Positions 1 through 9,241 are shown, numbered from the stretch's first letter. The stretch: 33,476 nucleotides of DNA from Candidatus Magasanikiibacteriota bacterium (GCA_943355025.1 CALRDW010000011.1:1-33476); one strand, 5' to 3'. Numbers and translations: made by a program. The notes: a model not told the origin generated them from the sequence alone.

Positions 1-1
1 T

Positions 2-406
2 CATACGCAGAAGCAGTTCTCGGTTTCCTGCACAGCTCCTTCCAAGGATCTGTTGCCGGCGGAACTGCAAGTGCTGAATGTGCTCGGCTGCAAAGTCGAT
101 GTCACATTCACGAGCCAGGATGGTCTGGTTACAACCAAGTCCGCGCCTGACGCTGGTGCACTGATGATCGGAGCAAAAGACACCTGTCTCAAGCCCGCGA
201 GTGTCACGCTGCATCCGCGGCTATGCACAGACACTGATTGCAACACGGAATATCCAGCCAAGCTGGCGGCCGATGGCAAGTGGGTATCGATCATCGATCC
301 CACGAGTGTTGCGGAAGCAGTGCTCAAGCCCACGAAGCCAACGGCCACCGGCGGCCTCGTGTACCAGTTCCTTGGAACGCCGCTGACCTGCCAAGCTATC
401 GAATAG
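2..406 (+). CDS. C-terminal part of a hypothetical, cysteine-containing, probably exported protein (5' truncated by window edge)
   Basis: Frame +2 is open from the window edge (HTQKQFSVSCTAPSKDLLPAELQVLN...) to TAG at 404-406. The ORF track starts only at an internal ATG (53). A terminator-like hairpin follows. Confidence 0.6.
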   Translation, partial: HTQKQFSVSCTAPSKDLLPAELQVLNVLGCKVDVTFTSQDGLVTTKSAPDAGALMIGAKDTCLKPASVTLHPRLCTDTDCNTEYPAKLAADGKWVSIIDPTSVAEAVLKPTKPTATGGLVYQFLGTPLTCQAIE

Positions 407-430
407 ACTTGGTGCGGACACGGCGACGAA

Positions 431-496
431 TGCTGACGACGCATATATTTTTTGGACAAAATCCTCAAAACATATGCGTCGTCGGCACCCTTTTTT
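431..496 (+). terminator. Long-stem rho-independent terminator
   Basis: TGCTGACGACGCATAT (431-446) pairs with ATATGCGTCGTCGGCA (472-487), 16 bp with one G-U. Inner TTTT/AAAA and GGA/TCC helices, then cccTTTTTT. Confidence 0.85.
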
Positions 497-647
497 CACA
501 AGTTAAATTGATCAATTGCTAAACGATTTCACAACGTGCGTTGCGAGCTCATTTGGCCAGTGATCCAGAGAATGATTCCAAGTCGGAGTTGTTTCAACGG
601 GTATGTGTGCCACAGCCGCAGCAGGTGCTGCGTTATCGGAGGATCCC

Positions 648-2897
648 ATGCGCAACTCGCGCACCGGTTCGTTGTTTATTTCCTTGTTCCTGCTCGTAGC
701 TCTGACCGCTGTGGTTGGCTGCGCGACGGACAAAGCTGCACCGATTGCAGAAGGCCCCACGATTCAAACGTTCGGCCAACTGCAGTCAGCCCTTATTACT
801 TCCCCGGTCACGGGCGAGCCCCTCGAGGGCACGCTCGACGACGACTGCAAAGCACTTGGCTTCGGGGAAGATAATATCTTCTTCGCTCCGCGGCTTGCGT
901 GGGTGACGTACAACGGCAAAAAGATTCGCGCCTGCGCCATCAGTTTGAAGTTCGGCTTTCCGGGCTCAGACGGTTGTCAAATCGCGGATCCGCTTCAATC
1001 CTCAACCGACATCAAGTGCCCAGCCCTCACGCTGTGCACCACTGATAAAGGTTGTGGCAAAGATGCTGCTGATGTTTCGGGTAAATGCATGGGCCTCGTT
1101 TCGCTCGCGGGACAAGGTGTTTGCAACTATCCGGGCGCTTTGTGCACGAGCCCTGACAAGGGCGTGTGCGCGGGCACGGGTACGCAGGTGTGGAACGGCG
1201 CGAGCTTTGACTGCAATGCGCAGACAAAGTACAAGGCCGGTCAATTTGCGGAAGTGTGCGACGGGCTCGACAACAATTGCGACGGCAAGATCGATGAAAA
1301 CTTTCCAACTTTGGGACAAGCTTGTGACGGCGCGGATACAGATCTGTGCAAGAACGGCAAACTCCAATGCTCTGCTGATACCCTTTCGGTTGTCTGCGGC
1401 GCGGAAACAATCTCGAACATTGTCGATGTGTGCGACGGGCTCGACAACAATTGCGACGGCAAGATTGACGAATTGTTCGTTGATCTGGGCGTTGCATGCA
1501 ATGTCGGTATCGGTGCATGCAATCAAATTGGTAAAAAGCAGTGCACGTCAGATACCAAAGCAACGGAATGCAGTGTTGGTGCCGCAGCGCCAAAGGCAGA
1601 ATTTTGCAACGATGTCGACGACAATTGCGATGGCAAGGTCGACGAAGGTTGCGACAAAGACGCCGATGGTTACTGTGACAGCGCGCTCAACGTCATCGGC
1701 AAACCCGCCGCATGCCCGAAAGGGCCGGGCGATTGTAGCGACGATCCGAAGATCAAAAACAACGCAAACCTGTTCAATCCCGGCGCCACAGAAATGTGCG
1801 ATGGGCTCGACAACAATTGCGACGGGAAGATCGACGAGCCGTTCGCAAAATTGACGCTGGTTTGTTCAAAAGGTCTCGGCGCATGCAAAGCCGCGGGCGT
1901 GTACGTCTGTTCCGGCGACGGAACTGACGTTGCGTGCAACGCAAAAGACATTGCTCCGATCGCAGAAATCTGCGACGGCGCGCTCGATGAAAACTGCGAC
2001 GGAAAAATCGACGAAGGCTGTGATGCTGACGCCGATGGCTACTGCGCGGTTGGCATGACGCTTGCCAAGGACTTGTCCAAGGTGTGCGCCAAGGGCGGCG
2101 GCGATTGCGCGGCAAATGACTTAGGTGTTAACCCGGGCGCGGTCGAAATTTGCAACGACAAAGACGATAATTGCGATGGCAATATCGACGAAGGTTGCGA
2201 CGACGACGGCGACAAATACTGCGACGCAACCATGGTCGTGGTCGGGATTCCGAAAATCTGCCTGCTGACAACTTCGGGGCCGAAAACAGGGAAAGGCGAT
2301 GATTGTGACGACACAACGAACAAAGCAAACCCTGGTTTGCTCGAAGTGTGCGGCGACGGCATCGACAATAACTGCAACGGTGTCAAGGACGAAGCAGCAG
2401 CGTGCCAGCCGGGCGCGCCGGCAGCGGGGATTACGCTCAAATGCAACGTGAAGGACCAAGTCGTCGACTTCGCAGGCCAAGTTGGTCTCGCGAACAGCGT
2501 TGAGTTCTGGCAGTTTCCTGGAACGTTGGTGAGCAAGCCAACGCAATGGGATTTCGGCGGGAGCGAACGCGTCGCGGCGATTAGTGGCCTCACGAAAGGC
2601 AAGGCCTACCAGGTTTATCTTTCCTTTGCGCCTGACAGCGTCGAGAAAAGTTACTTGCAAGTCATGGTCGCTGCAGTTGCGACCGGCACTAAAGGTCCTG
2701 ATGCAGCGAGCAAAAACGGCGGAGCGCTCGACACCATGTCAGCGTTCATGCCAAAACTTGGCTTGATCGGGAAGACGTACTTTGTTGACTACGATTACAC
2801 CGAAGGCGTTGGTGGCACGAGCGATTCAGTTTGGATCGACACGCGCGCCACGGCCAAAAGCGTGAAGCTTCTGGTCTACGTCTGGTGTGAACTGTAG
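648..2897 (+). CDS. Lipoprotein with about seven MopE-like 'CDGxDNNCDGxxDE' putative metal-binding repeats
   Basis: SD-like GGAGG upstream of ATG 648. Lipobox MRNSRTGSLFISLFLLVALTAVVGC. Repeats CDGLDNNCDGKIDE, CNDVDDNCDGKVDEGCD, CDGALDENCDGKIDEGCD, CNDKDDNCDGNIDEGCD, CGDGIDNNCNGVKDE. Confidence 0.9.
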   Translation: MRNSRTGSLFISLFLLVALTAVVGCATDKAAPIAEGPTIQTFGQLQSALITSPVTGEPLEGTLDDDCKALGFGEDNIFFAPRLAWVTYNGKKIRACAISLKFGFPGSDGCQIADPLQSSTDIKCPALTLCTTDKGCGKDAADVSGKCMGLVSLAGQGVCNYPGALCTSPDKGVCAGTGTQVWNGASFDCNAQTKYKAGQFAEVCDGLDNNCDGKIDENFPTLGQACDGADTDLCKNGKLQCSADTLSVVCGAETISNIVDVCDGLDNNCDGKIDELFVDLGVACNVGIGACNQIGKKQCTSDTKATECSVGAAAPKAEFCNDVDDNCDGKVDEGCDKDADGYCDSALNVIGKPAACPKGPGDCSDDPKIKNNANLFNPGATEMCDGLDNNCDGKIDEPFAKLTLVCSKGLGACKAAGVYVCSGDGTDVACNAKDIAPIAEICDGALDENCDGKIDEGCDADADGYCAVGMTLAKDLSKVCAKGGGDCAANDLGVNPGAVEICNDKDDNCDGNIDEGCDDDGDKYCDATMVVVGIPKICLLTTSGPKTGKGDDCDDTTNKANPGLLEVCGDGIDNNCNGVKDEAAACQPGAPAAGITLKCNVKDQVVDFAGQVGLANSVEFWQFPGTLVSKPTQWDFGGSERVAAISGLTKGKAYQVYLSFAPDSVEKSYLQVMVAAVATGTKGPDAASKNGGALDTMSAFMPKLGLIGKTYFVDYDYTEGVGGTSDSVWIDTRATAKSVKLLVYVWCEL
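1254..2395 (+). repeat. In-frame coding repeats of the D/N/C-rich metal-binding motif
   Basis: A 38-nt identical unit GTGTGCGACGGGCTCGACAACAATTGCGACGGCAAGAT at 1254-1291 and 1428-1465, a near-copy at 1795-1832, and more diverged copies downstream. Confidence 0.85.
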
Positions 2898-2958
2898 CGA
2901 AACCCGTCGGCCGACAACGCCGAACCAGCCTCCCGTGAGAGAGACGTGTCTCATAACC

Positions 2959-3036
2959 AACCCTTGCAGAGTAACCGGTCACAGGATCCCACAAAGATCA
3001 ATCTGTGATACGAACTCTGCGAGGGTTCTTTTTTTT
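2959..3036 (+). terminator. Long-stem structured rho-independent terminator after the MopE-like gene
   Basis: AACCCTTGCAGAGT (2959-2972) pairs with ACTCTGCGAGGGTT (3014-3027), 14 bp with one G-U. Inner CACAG/CTGTG and GAT/ATC helices. Then C plus an 8-T tract. Confidence 0.85.
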
Positions 3037-3044
3037 GCTATACT
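3036..3044 (+). promoter_or_regulatory. Extended -10 promoter element (TGC TATACT)
   Basis: TGCTATACT immediately after the terminator T-tract. -10 at 3039-3044, 9 nt before ATG 3054. Confidence 0.65.
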
Positions 3045-3053
3045 GTATTTGTT

Positions 3054-4427
3054 ATGGTGCGATCAGTTCTTCGTTCAATAGATTTTAAGTTAGTATTGAG
3101 CCTTGCGTGCGTTTCGGCGCTCAGCATTGGTGTATCTTTTTTTATTTCGTGGAGCGCAGTGGTCGTGCTCGCGATTGTTAGCTGTGCATATCTTGTATGT
3201 GTGCTGCGTCCAACGTGGGGCGTATACGCCCTTGCGTTTGCTGCACCGATGAGTGGGCTTGCGATTGATTTTTCGCAGAACCAAAGTTTAGCACGCGTAC
3301 CATACATTGGATCAATCAACGCGCCGCTCAGTGATTTTATCGCGCTGCTCCTGCTCGGCGCACTTGTTTTCCCTGCGCTTATGTGGCCGAGGCAGTTGAA
3401 TTGGCGTGCATTTATTAAAACACTGCCCATTTTTGTAGTGTGGACAGCTGCGTGCGCTGCCTCAGTTTATTTTACGGATGTTGTGTTTTTTGGAATTGCG
3501 ATCAAAGCATTTTTACGGCCAAATTTGTTTGTATATATCGGATTTATGGTACCGATTTTACTCATCGTACGGAGCCGACTTGAAATCGAACGCGCATTTC
3601 TTGCGTATGAAATCGCGGCGCTTTTTGGTGCGCTCCTCGGTTTTTCTTCGCTTGTGCTCGCTAACTCAATCGGGTTTGCACGTGTTCAACCAATCTCAAT
3701 TTTCGGGTTTGCACCATTCGGATACAACCATAATGTTTTAGCAGAAAGTTTGACCGCGATTATTCCATTCGCATGGTGGTGGGCTGAACGCGAGAAAGGG
3801 GAGCGCCGAAATTTTGGATTTATTGCCGCGAGTCTTATCACGGCCGCATCAATTTTAACCTTTTCACGAGCGGCCTGGATTGTTGTTACACTCCAGGGCG
3901 CGTGTTTGCTTTGGTGGCGCGTGCAGCACCGCGAACATCATGTTACGCCGTCACAGCGTCGATCATTTATTTTGGTTGCAACAGCGCTTGCTCTTGCTGT
4001 TGTATTATTTTTTGGATGGATTCAAAACACAGCGGTTGCAGAAAGTAGCGACGCAACGCGCAAAGATTTACTTGGAATTTCTGTGCTTTATTTTTTGCGC
4101 GCGCCGTGGTTTGGTCAGGGTCCGGGAACATTTGTGCCGCTCGTTGCTGAGACGACAGCTTTTCGGATGGACTATGTAGATCCACTCGACGCGCACGGCA
4201 TCATTCAAAAATTGATTACTGAAGTTGGTGCAATCGGTTTTCTCGTGTTTGTGTGGGCACTTGCGCTCGTCGTGTGTGCGCTATGGAAACGTCGACGCGA
4301 GTCGTTTGATTGGATGTTGCTCGTAACCGTGCTGTCGCTTTGGGCGTATCAATTATTTAATACGGGGTATTTTGATGCGAAAGTGTGGGTGATTATGGGC
4401 CTTGCCACAGCCGCTCTGCTGCTATGA
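3054..4427 (+). CDS. O-antigen ligase / Wzy-family polytopic membrane protein
   Basis: Many hydrophobic segments. Wzy_C-like segment 'PWFGQGPGTFVPLVAETT...DPLDAHGIIQKLITEVGAIGF'. Sits in a glycosyltransferase cluster. Confidence 0.8.
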   Translation: MVRSVLRSIDFKLVLSLACVSALSIGVSFFISWSAVVVLAIVSCAYLVCVLRPTWGVYALAFAAPMSGLAIDFSQNQSLARVPYIGSINAPLSDFIALLLLGALVFPALMWPRQLNWRAFIKTLPIFVVWTAACAASVYFTDVVFFGIAIKAFLRPNLFVYIGFMVPILLIVRSRLEIERAFLAYEIAALFGALLGFSSLVLANSIGFARVQPISIFGFAPFGYNHNVLAESLTAIIPFAWWWAEREKGERRNFGFIAASLITAASILTFSRAAWIVVTLQGACLLWWRVQHREHHVTPSQRRSFILVATALALAVVLFFGWIQNTAVAESSDATRKDLLGISVLYFLRAPWFGQGPGTFVPLVAETTAFRMDYVDPLDAHGIIQKLITEVGAIGFLVFVWALALVVCALWKRRRESFDWMLLVTVLSLWAYQLFNTGYFDAKVWVIMGLATAALLL

Positions 4428-5524
4428 AATTAAAATCTGTGAATGGGAAAAAAATAAAAATTGTACACATTATTCCAACGCTTCATCTTGGCGGAGCAGA
4501 ACGAATAATGCTCGACCTTGTGCGGTTTTCAAATTCTGAAATATATGAATGTGCGGTTATAACAATTGCTGACGGCGGGCCTCTTGAAGGCGAACTGCGT
4601 ACACTTGGCATTCCATATTATAGCTTGAAAAAAACAACAGATCTCGGACTCGGCATGCTTGTCGATTTAACGCGATTGCTCAACCGACTTGAGCCAGACA
4701 TCGTACATACACATTTATTTGGAGCGCATTTATGGGGACAGGTTGCGTCGCTGCTCAATCGTGTTCCAGTTATGATTGCCTCAGAACAAAATACTGATGT
4801 TGATCTCGGAGAATTGCGCCATCACATTAAAAAAGTTTTATCATTTGGTGCCGATGTTGTTGTTGCCGCGAGCGATGCAATACGAGAATTTTTAATGAAG
4901 CAAGAACACATTGCGGCGGAAAAAATTGTTGTTATTCGTAATGCGATTGATGTGTCTCGTTATTTGCACGTGCCTCCACCAAAGTTTGAAAAAGTTTTCA
5001 AACTTCTCGCGATCGGTCGGCTTGAGCCGCAAAAAGGCCACGACATTTTATTCGAAGCGTTGTCCCAGCTGCAAGATATTCCATGGGAACTCGCAATTGT
5101 TGGCGAAGGATCTTTGAGTGAAGATTTATCAAATCGTGCGGTGCTTCTTCACATTCATGATCGCGTAAATTTTGTGGGCAGTATATTGGATGTTGCGCCA
5201 CTCATTGCTGCGTGCGATGCGATTGTAATGCCGTCGCGCTGGGAAGGAATTGGGCTTGTTATTATGGAGGGAATGGCGGCAGCACGCCCCGTGATTGCTT
5301 CGCGTGTTGGTGGCATTCCTGAGCTGATCACACACGGAAAAACAGGTGCGCTTGTCACACCAGAAGACCCAAATCAACTCGCTGAAATGGTGCGCTGGGT
5401 TTGGGAGCATCCAGATCGCGCACGCGACCTTGGTGCAGCAGCACGAGAATTTGCTCGTACACACTGCGATGTGCGCGGCATGGTTAAAGAATATGAAAGA
5501 CTCTATGCGAATTTTATTAGTTAA
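4424..5524 (+). CDS. GT4-family glycosyltransferase
   Basis: MKLKSVNGKKIKIVHIIPTLHLGGAERIMLDLV... GRLEPQKGHDILFEAL... PSRWEGIGLVIMEGMAAARPVIASRVGGIPELI. ATGA overlap with the upstream stop. Confidence 0.92.
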   Translation: MKLKSVNGKKIKIVHIIPTLHLGGAERIMLDLVRFSNSEIYECAVITIADGGPLEGELRTLGIPYYSLKKTTDLGLGMLVDLTRLLNRLEPDIVHTHLFGAHLWGQVASLLNRVPVMIASEQNTDVDLGELRHHIKKVLSFGADVVVAASDAIREFLMKQEHIAAEKIVVIRNAIDVSRYLHVPPPKFEKVFKLLAIGRLEPQKGHDILFEALSQLQDIPWELAIVGEGSLSEDLSNRAVLLHIHDRVNFVGSILDVAPLIAACDAIVMPSRWEGIGLVIMEGMAAARPVIASRVGGIPELITHGKTGALVTPEDPNQLAEMVRWVWEHPDRARDLGAAAREFARTHCDVRGMVKEYERLYANFIS

Positions 5525-6707
5525 CAATTTTTTCTACGAAGTTGGTGGAATTGAACGCGTATTTTTTGCTGAGCGCGAACTTCTTCAGCATCACGGACAT
5601 GAAGTGATTGATTTTTCAACGCAGGATGTCCGCAATCATCCGTCGTCGCAGCAAGAATTTTTTGTTTCGAGTGTTGATTTTCAAACACGCGGAAACTTTT
5701 TTAAAAAAGCGATGCGGTTTTTTTATTCGCGCGAAGTTGATCGCGCACTCTCAAAATTAATTGAAGCTACGCGGCCCGATGTTGCACATATTCATGGCAC
5801 GTTTGATGTCTTGGGTCCAACAGTGATTCGCACGCTTCATCGTCATGGCGTGCGAATTATTTTTACCGCGCACGCATACAAATTAATTTGTCCGAATTGG
5901 AAATTATTTGCGCACGGACATGTTGACGAAGGATGTTTTGATCAACCGTTTCATGACGCGTGGAATAAATCGATACAAAATTCGTATATTAAAAGTTTTG
6001 GTGCGGCCGCCGCGTGGTGGTTGCACGAAACAGTGGGAACATTTGCTATGATTGATCGCATAATTTCGCCGAGCATTTTTTTGATAGAAAAACATGTTGA
6101 GCGCGGATGGCTACGAAGCAAATTTGTGCATGTGCCAAATCCGGTTGATATAAATAAATATTTGATTACCCGCGGTGAGGGCGCATATATTTTATTTGTT
6201 GGACGGCTCGTACCTGAAAAAGGAGTTGATATTTTAATTCATGCCGCGGTGCGATTTCCAGAAATTCCAGTCAAAATAATTGGAGACGGACCCGACGCTG
6301 AGCGTCTTGCGCGCATTGTTCATGATCGAGGCATTTCTAACGTTTCATTTCTTGGGCGGCGTTCGTCAGCGGATGTTAAGGAATTTATGCGCGGTGCGTT
6401 TGCGGTTATTATTCCGTCGATTTGGTATGAGAACGATTCTTTGTCTGTGCTTGAAGCTCAGGCCATGGGAAAAGTAGTGATCGCTTCTTATATTGGAGGC
6501 ATCCCCGAACAAATTCGTCATGGCGACACAGGACTTCTTTTTGAGGCGGGGAATCCCGAGGCGCTCGCAGAAATGGTTTTGCATGTTGCAGCACTCTCGC
6601 CGGAGGAGCGACACGTAATTGGCGTGCGAGCGCGCGGGTTTGTTGATGCAATTCGAAACCCAGAATTTTACTATGAGGCCTTAATGGATACGCTCGGAGC
6701 GGTCTAA
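5505..6707 (+). CDS. GT4-family glycosyltransferase
   Basis: MRILLVNNFFYEVGGIERVFFAERELL... FVGRLVPEKGVDILIHA... PSIWYENDSLSVLEAQAMGKVVIASYIGGIPEQI. An alternative ATG lies at 5493. Start overlaps the upstream gene. Confidence 0.92.
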   Translation: MRILLVNNFFYEVGGIERVFFAERELLQHHGHEVIDFSTQDVRNHPSSQQEFFVSSVDFQTRGNFFKKAMRFFYSREVDRALSKLIEATRPDVAHIHGTFDVLGPTVIRTLHRHGVRIIFTAHAYKLICPNWKLFAHGHVDEGCFDQPFHDAWNKSIQNSYIKSFGAAAAWWLHETVGTFAMIDRIISPSIFLIEKHVERGWLRSKFVHVPNPVDINKYLITRGEGAYILFVGRLVPEKGVDILIHAAVRFPEIPVKIIGDGPDAERLARIVHDRGISNVSFLGRRSSADVKEFMRGAFAVIIPSIWYENDSLSVLEAQAMGKVVIASYIGGIPEQIRHGDTGLLFEAGNPEALAEMVLHVAALSPEERHVIGVRARGFVDAIRNPEFYYEALMDTLGAV

Positions 6708-6769
6708 TTTTCGCTAAATTTAGTCAATAAAACGAGAAATTCGCACCTAAAGTTATCCCCGTGCGGGGG

Positions 6770-6798
6770 TTGACTTTCCGTCTCAAATGCTGTATTAT
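6770..6798 (+). promoter_or_regulatory. Sigma-70-type promoter
   Basis: TTGACT (6770-6775), 17 nt, TATTAT (6793-6798), upstream of ATG 6825. A CCCCG-tg-CGGGG hairpin (6757-6768) abuts the -35. Confidence 0.75.
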
Positions 6799-6824
6799 AC
6801 ACAGTTATCTTTTGGTATATACGT

Positions 6825-8003
6825 ATGCAAGACAAAAAACCAACAATCGCTTATATTGGCCAAAAAGGCGCTCCCGCACGATGGGGCGGCGTTGAGCGTT
6901 CGGCAGAAGAGCTGGCCGTTCGCATGGCGCGTGATGGGTACACTGTTATTGTGTATTGCCGCGAGTGGTATACCCAAAACACACCCGCGCAGTATCATGG
7001 CGTTGAGCTTGTATACACACCGTCATTTCGCACTAAGCATCTCGATACTATTTCGCACACCTTTTTTTCCCTCGTGCACGCGTTATATCGTCGCGCTGAT
7101 GTGATTCATTTTCAAGGAATTGGTCCAGCGCTTCTTGCGTGGATCCCGCGGCTTTTTGCACCACACACGAAAGTTTTGGTTACGTTTCACTGCCTTGATC
7201 GCAAATTAAAAAAATGGGGCCCGCTTTCGCGACTTGTGTTTTGGTTTGGCGAATTTGTAACCATGAATTGCGCGCACGAAGTTTTCGTGACATCGCGATT
7301 TCTTCAGGATTATTGTTGGCAGGTATGGCAGCGCGCACTCGTGTATTTACCGAACGGCGTTTTTGAAGATTCAAAAGAAAATATTTCGCCCGATATTCTT
7401 GCGAACTTTGGTGTTTCAGCGCAGAATTATTTTGTAGCGGTCGGCCGCTTCATGCAAGACAAAGCACAACACGAAACTATCGAGGCGTTTGTACGCATGA
7501 AGGATCGGGGCGGTGATGCAGTCGCAGACATTAAACTTGTGTTTATTGGTGACGCTGACGAGGGCGATTTTTATCGCGCGTCGCTTTTTGAACAAGCAGC
7601 GGGCCGTGATGACATTATTTTTGCCGGTAATCAAACAGGCGTTACTCTTAAAACACTGATGCGCTTTGCGTGCGGTGCTGTTGCGCCATCATATTCAGAA
7701 GGGATGCCGCTCGCCGTGCTTGAGCTCGCTGCGTTTAGTGTGCCACTCGTTTTGAGTGATATCCCGGCGCACCGCGAAATTTTTGGTGACGCATATGTGT
7801 ATTCACCGGTCGGCGATATCGAACGCATTTCTCGAAGTATGGAGATTATTGCGCGCAACTATGACGATGTTTCAATGGTCGCTCGCATTCAAGCAACACG
7901 TATTGCCCAGCACTATCGATGGGAAGTTATCGCGGCGCGTTACAATGTGAGCGTCACAGAACTTATCTCGGTCGGTATTCAAGGATTTCCGTCACAAGCG
8001 TAA
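6825..8003 (+). CDS. GT4-family glycosyltransferase
   Basis: MQDKKPTIAYIGQKGAPARWGGVERSAEELAVRM... VAVGRFMQDKAQHETIEAF... APSYSEGMPLAVLELAAFSVPLVLSDIPAHREIF. Confidence 0.9.
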   Translation: MQDKKPTIAYIGQKGAPARWGGVERSAEELAVRMARDGYTVIVYCREWYTQNTPAQYHGVELVYTPSFRTKHLDTISHTFFSLVHALYRRADVIHFQGIGPALLAWIPRLFAPHTKVLVTFHCLDRKLKKWGPLSRLVFWFGEFVTMNCAHEVFVTSRFLQDYCWQVWQRALVYLPNGVFEDSKENISPDILANFGVSAQNYFVAVGRFMQDKAQHETIEAFVRMKDRGGDAVADIKLVFIGDADEGDFYRASLFEQAAGRDDIIFAGNQTGVTLKTLMRFACGAVAPSYSEGMPLAVLELAAFSVPLVLSDIPAHREIFGDAYVYSPVGDIERISRSMEIIARNYDDVSMVARIQATRIAQHYRWEVIAARYNVSVTELISVGIQGFPSQA

Positions 8004-9230
8004 TTATTTTTTTCGTTGTGGCATTTTCGGCGGCTGGCTCAGCAGCAGCACACCACTCTGAGGCCCGAGAGTCACTGAATTCACTATCTTACCCGAGTTA
8101 AAACTCGGGTTTTGTTTTCCTTTGATTTTCTTGTACGCATGTTCGAGGTCAAAAGTTGTCGTTGTCATTCCAGAGTTAGCAAACACACTTCCATTTTCAA
8201 AATCGCGCCGCCATACACCAAATCCGTCTGTGCTTGCGATCCGAATTGGCGCACCGAGCACGGCGTCATATTCATCATACCACCACAAACTTTCGTGCTT
8301 TTGATCACCAAAATCGAACGAATATGCCGCATCTGTTAAAAGTGCTAAGGCGTGGCCATAACGCATTTCTGAAAAATTATTCGGTGCTTCTACGTTTCCT
8401 GCGGTCGCATTTACAATAATAAGCCCATTCGGGTTTTTTTCATGGAATGTAAGCGCTGAACGAATTGCGCGTTCCCAACCAGTTCGCGTACTATTTTCTA
8501 AAACAATTCCGTCGATTTCGTCGTACTGAGTACTACTATTGACAACAAGTCTTGGTTTCGGGTCCAGCCGTTTAATTTCATGAATCATCGTTGTCATTGC
8601 AGTGCGCCACGCAGCGTCAGCGATTACGGATGAATCTAGGGCGCCGTCACGATTAAGATCGATGTCTGTTCCAACATGGGCCGTGACACTATCCCATACG
8701 TTGTCGAGCATAACGCCATCCCACAAATTAGTCGCAAGAACGTTCGAATGAATGAATTGTGGTAAATCAGTTTGCCACGTGCCGGTAATATTAATGAGCC
8801 ATGCAGATGGCCAAAAAGAGAGGCGGCCGTCTGTTGAGTTTTTTGCGTAGGAAGATTCATCAAGAATGTTTGCAAGTTGTGCGCGCAGCGGCGTGTGTGG
8901 ATTGCGCGACTCGATATCTTTGTGAACTTCCTGCGCGGAAATATATGCGAGTAGCACGATTCCGGGGTGGAGTTTTCGTAGGCGCGTGAGTTGCTCCGGA
9001 TGTAGCGCGCCAATCTCCATGTCGAGCACTACAACATCATAGCGCGCGAGTTTTTTAATCGCTGCGTCCGAAATAGACCAGGCTAAAAAAAGCGCGGCGT
9101 GTTGCTCGTGCACTGCTGGAATCTGTTCGGCTGCTGCGGCTGTAGTAGTGCGTATGTTACTGCCAAAGACTAGCGCGGGAATGCACGCAAAAATTAGGAG
9201 TGCGCGTCGATATGTAGAAGGGGGGAGCAT
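8004..9230 (-). CDS. Exported putative glycoside hydrolase (GHL15-like TIM barrel)
   Basis: N-terminal signal-like segment RRALLIFACIPALVFG. Barrel-like motifs YDVVVLDMEIGALHPEQL, GIVLLAYISAQE, LWDGVMLDNVWDSV, IDGIVLENS. Family name is from memory and not searched. Confidence 0.65.
   Translation of the reverse strand: MLPPSTYRRALLIFACIPALVFGSNIRTTTAAAAEQIPAVHEQHAALFLAWSISDAAIKKLARYDVVVLDMEIGALHPEQLTRLRKLHPGIVLLAYISAQEVHKDIESRNPHTPLRAQLANILDESSYAKNSTDGRLSFWPSAWLINITGTWQTDLPQFIHSNVLATNLWDGVMLDNVWDSVTAHVGTDIDLNRDGALDSSVIADAAWRTAMTTMIHEIKRLDPKPRLVVNSSTQYDEIDGIVLENSTRTGWERAIRSALTFHEKNPNGLIIVNATAGNVEAPNNFSEMRYGHALALLTDAAYSFDFGDQKHESLWWYDEYDAVLGAPIRIASTDGFGVWRRDFENGSVFANSGMTTTTFDLEHAYKKIKGKQNPSFNSGKIVNSVTLGPQSGVLLLSQPPKMPQRKK
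8092..8118 (+). terminator. Rho-independent terminator for the + strand glycosyltransferase, inside the convergent minus-strand CDS
   Basis: CCCGAGTT (8092-8099) aa AACTCGGG (8102-8109) followed by TTTTGTTTT. It lies in the 3' coding part of the 8004..9230 minus gene. Confidence 0.75.
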
Positions 9231-9241
9231 ACCCCGTGATG

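Noticed and set aside
1002-1593. Overlapping 174-188 aa minus-strand ORFs
   Set aside because: Antisense to the MopE-like repeats. They recur because the DNA repeats recur.
1254-1832. Repeated 38-nt units that might suggest a CRISPR array
   Set aside because: Spacing is irregular (174 nt, then ~370 nt), units are in frame within a lipoprotein CDS and encode the CDGLDNNCDGKIDE motif. No array geometry or cas genes.
6757-6768. CCCCG-tg-CGGGG hairpin as a terminator after the glycosyltransferase at 6707
   Set aside because: No T-tract follows. The sequence runs straight into the -35 TTGACT. It may affect promoter topology but is not a supported terminator.
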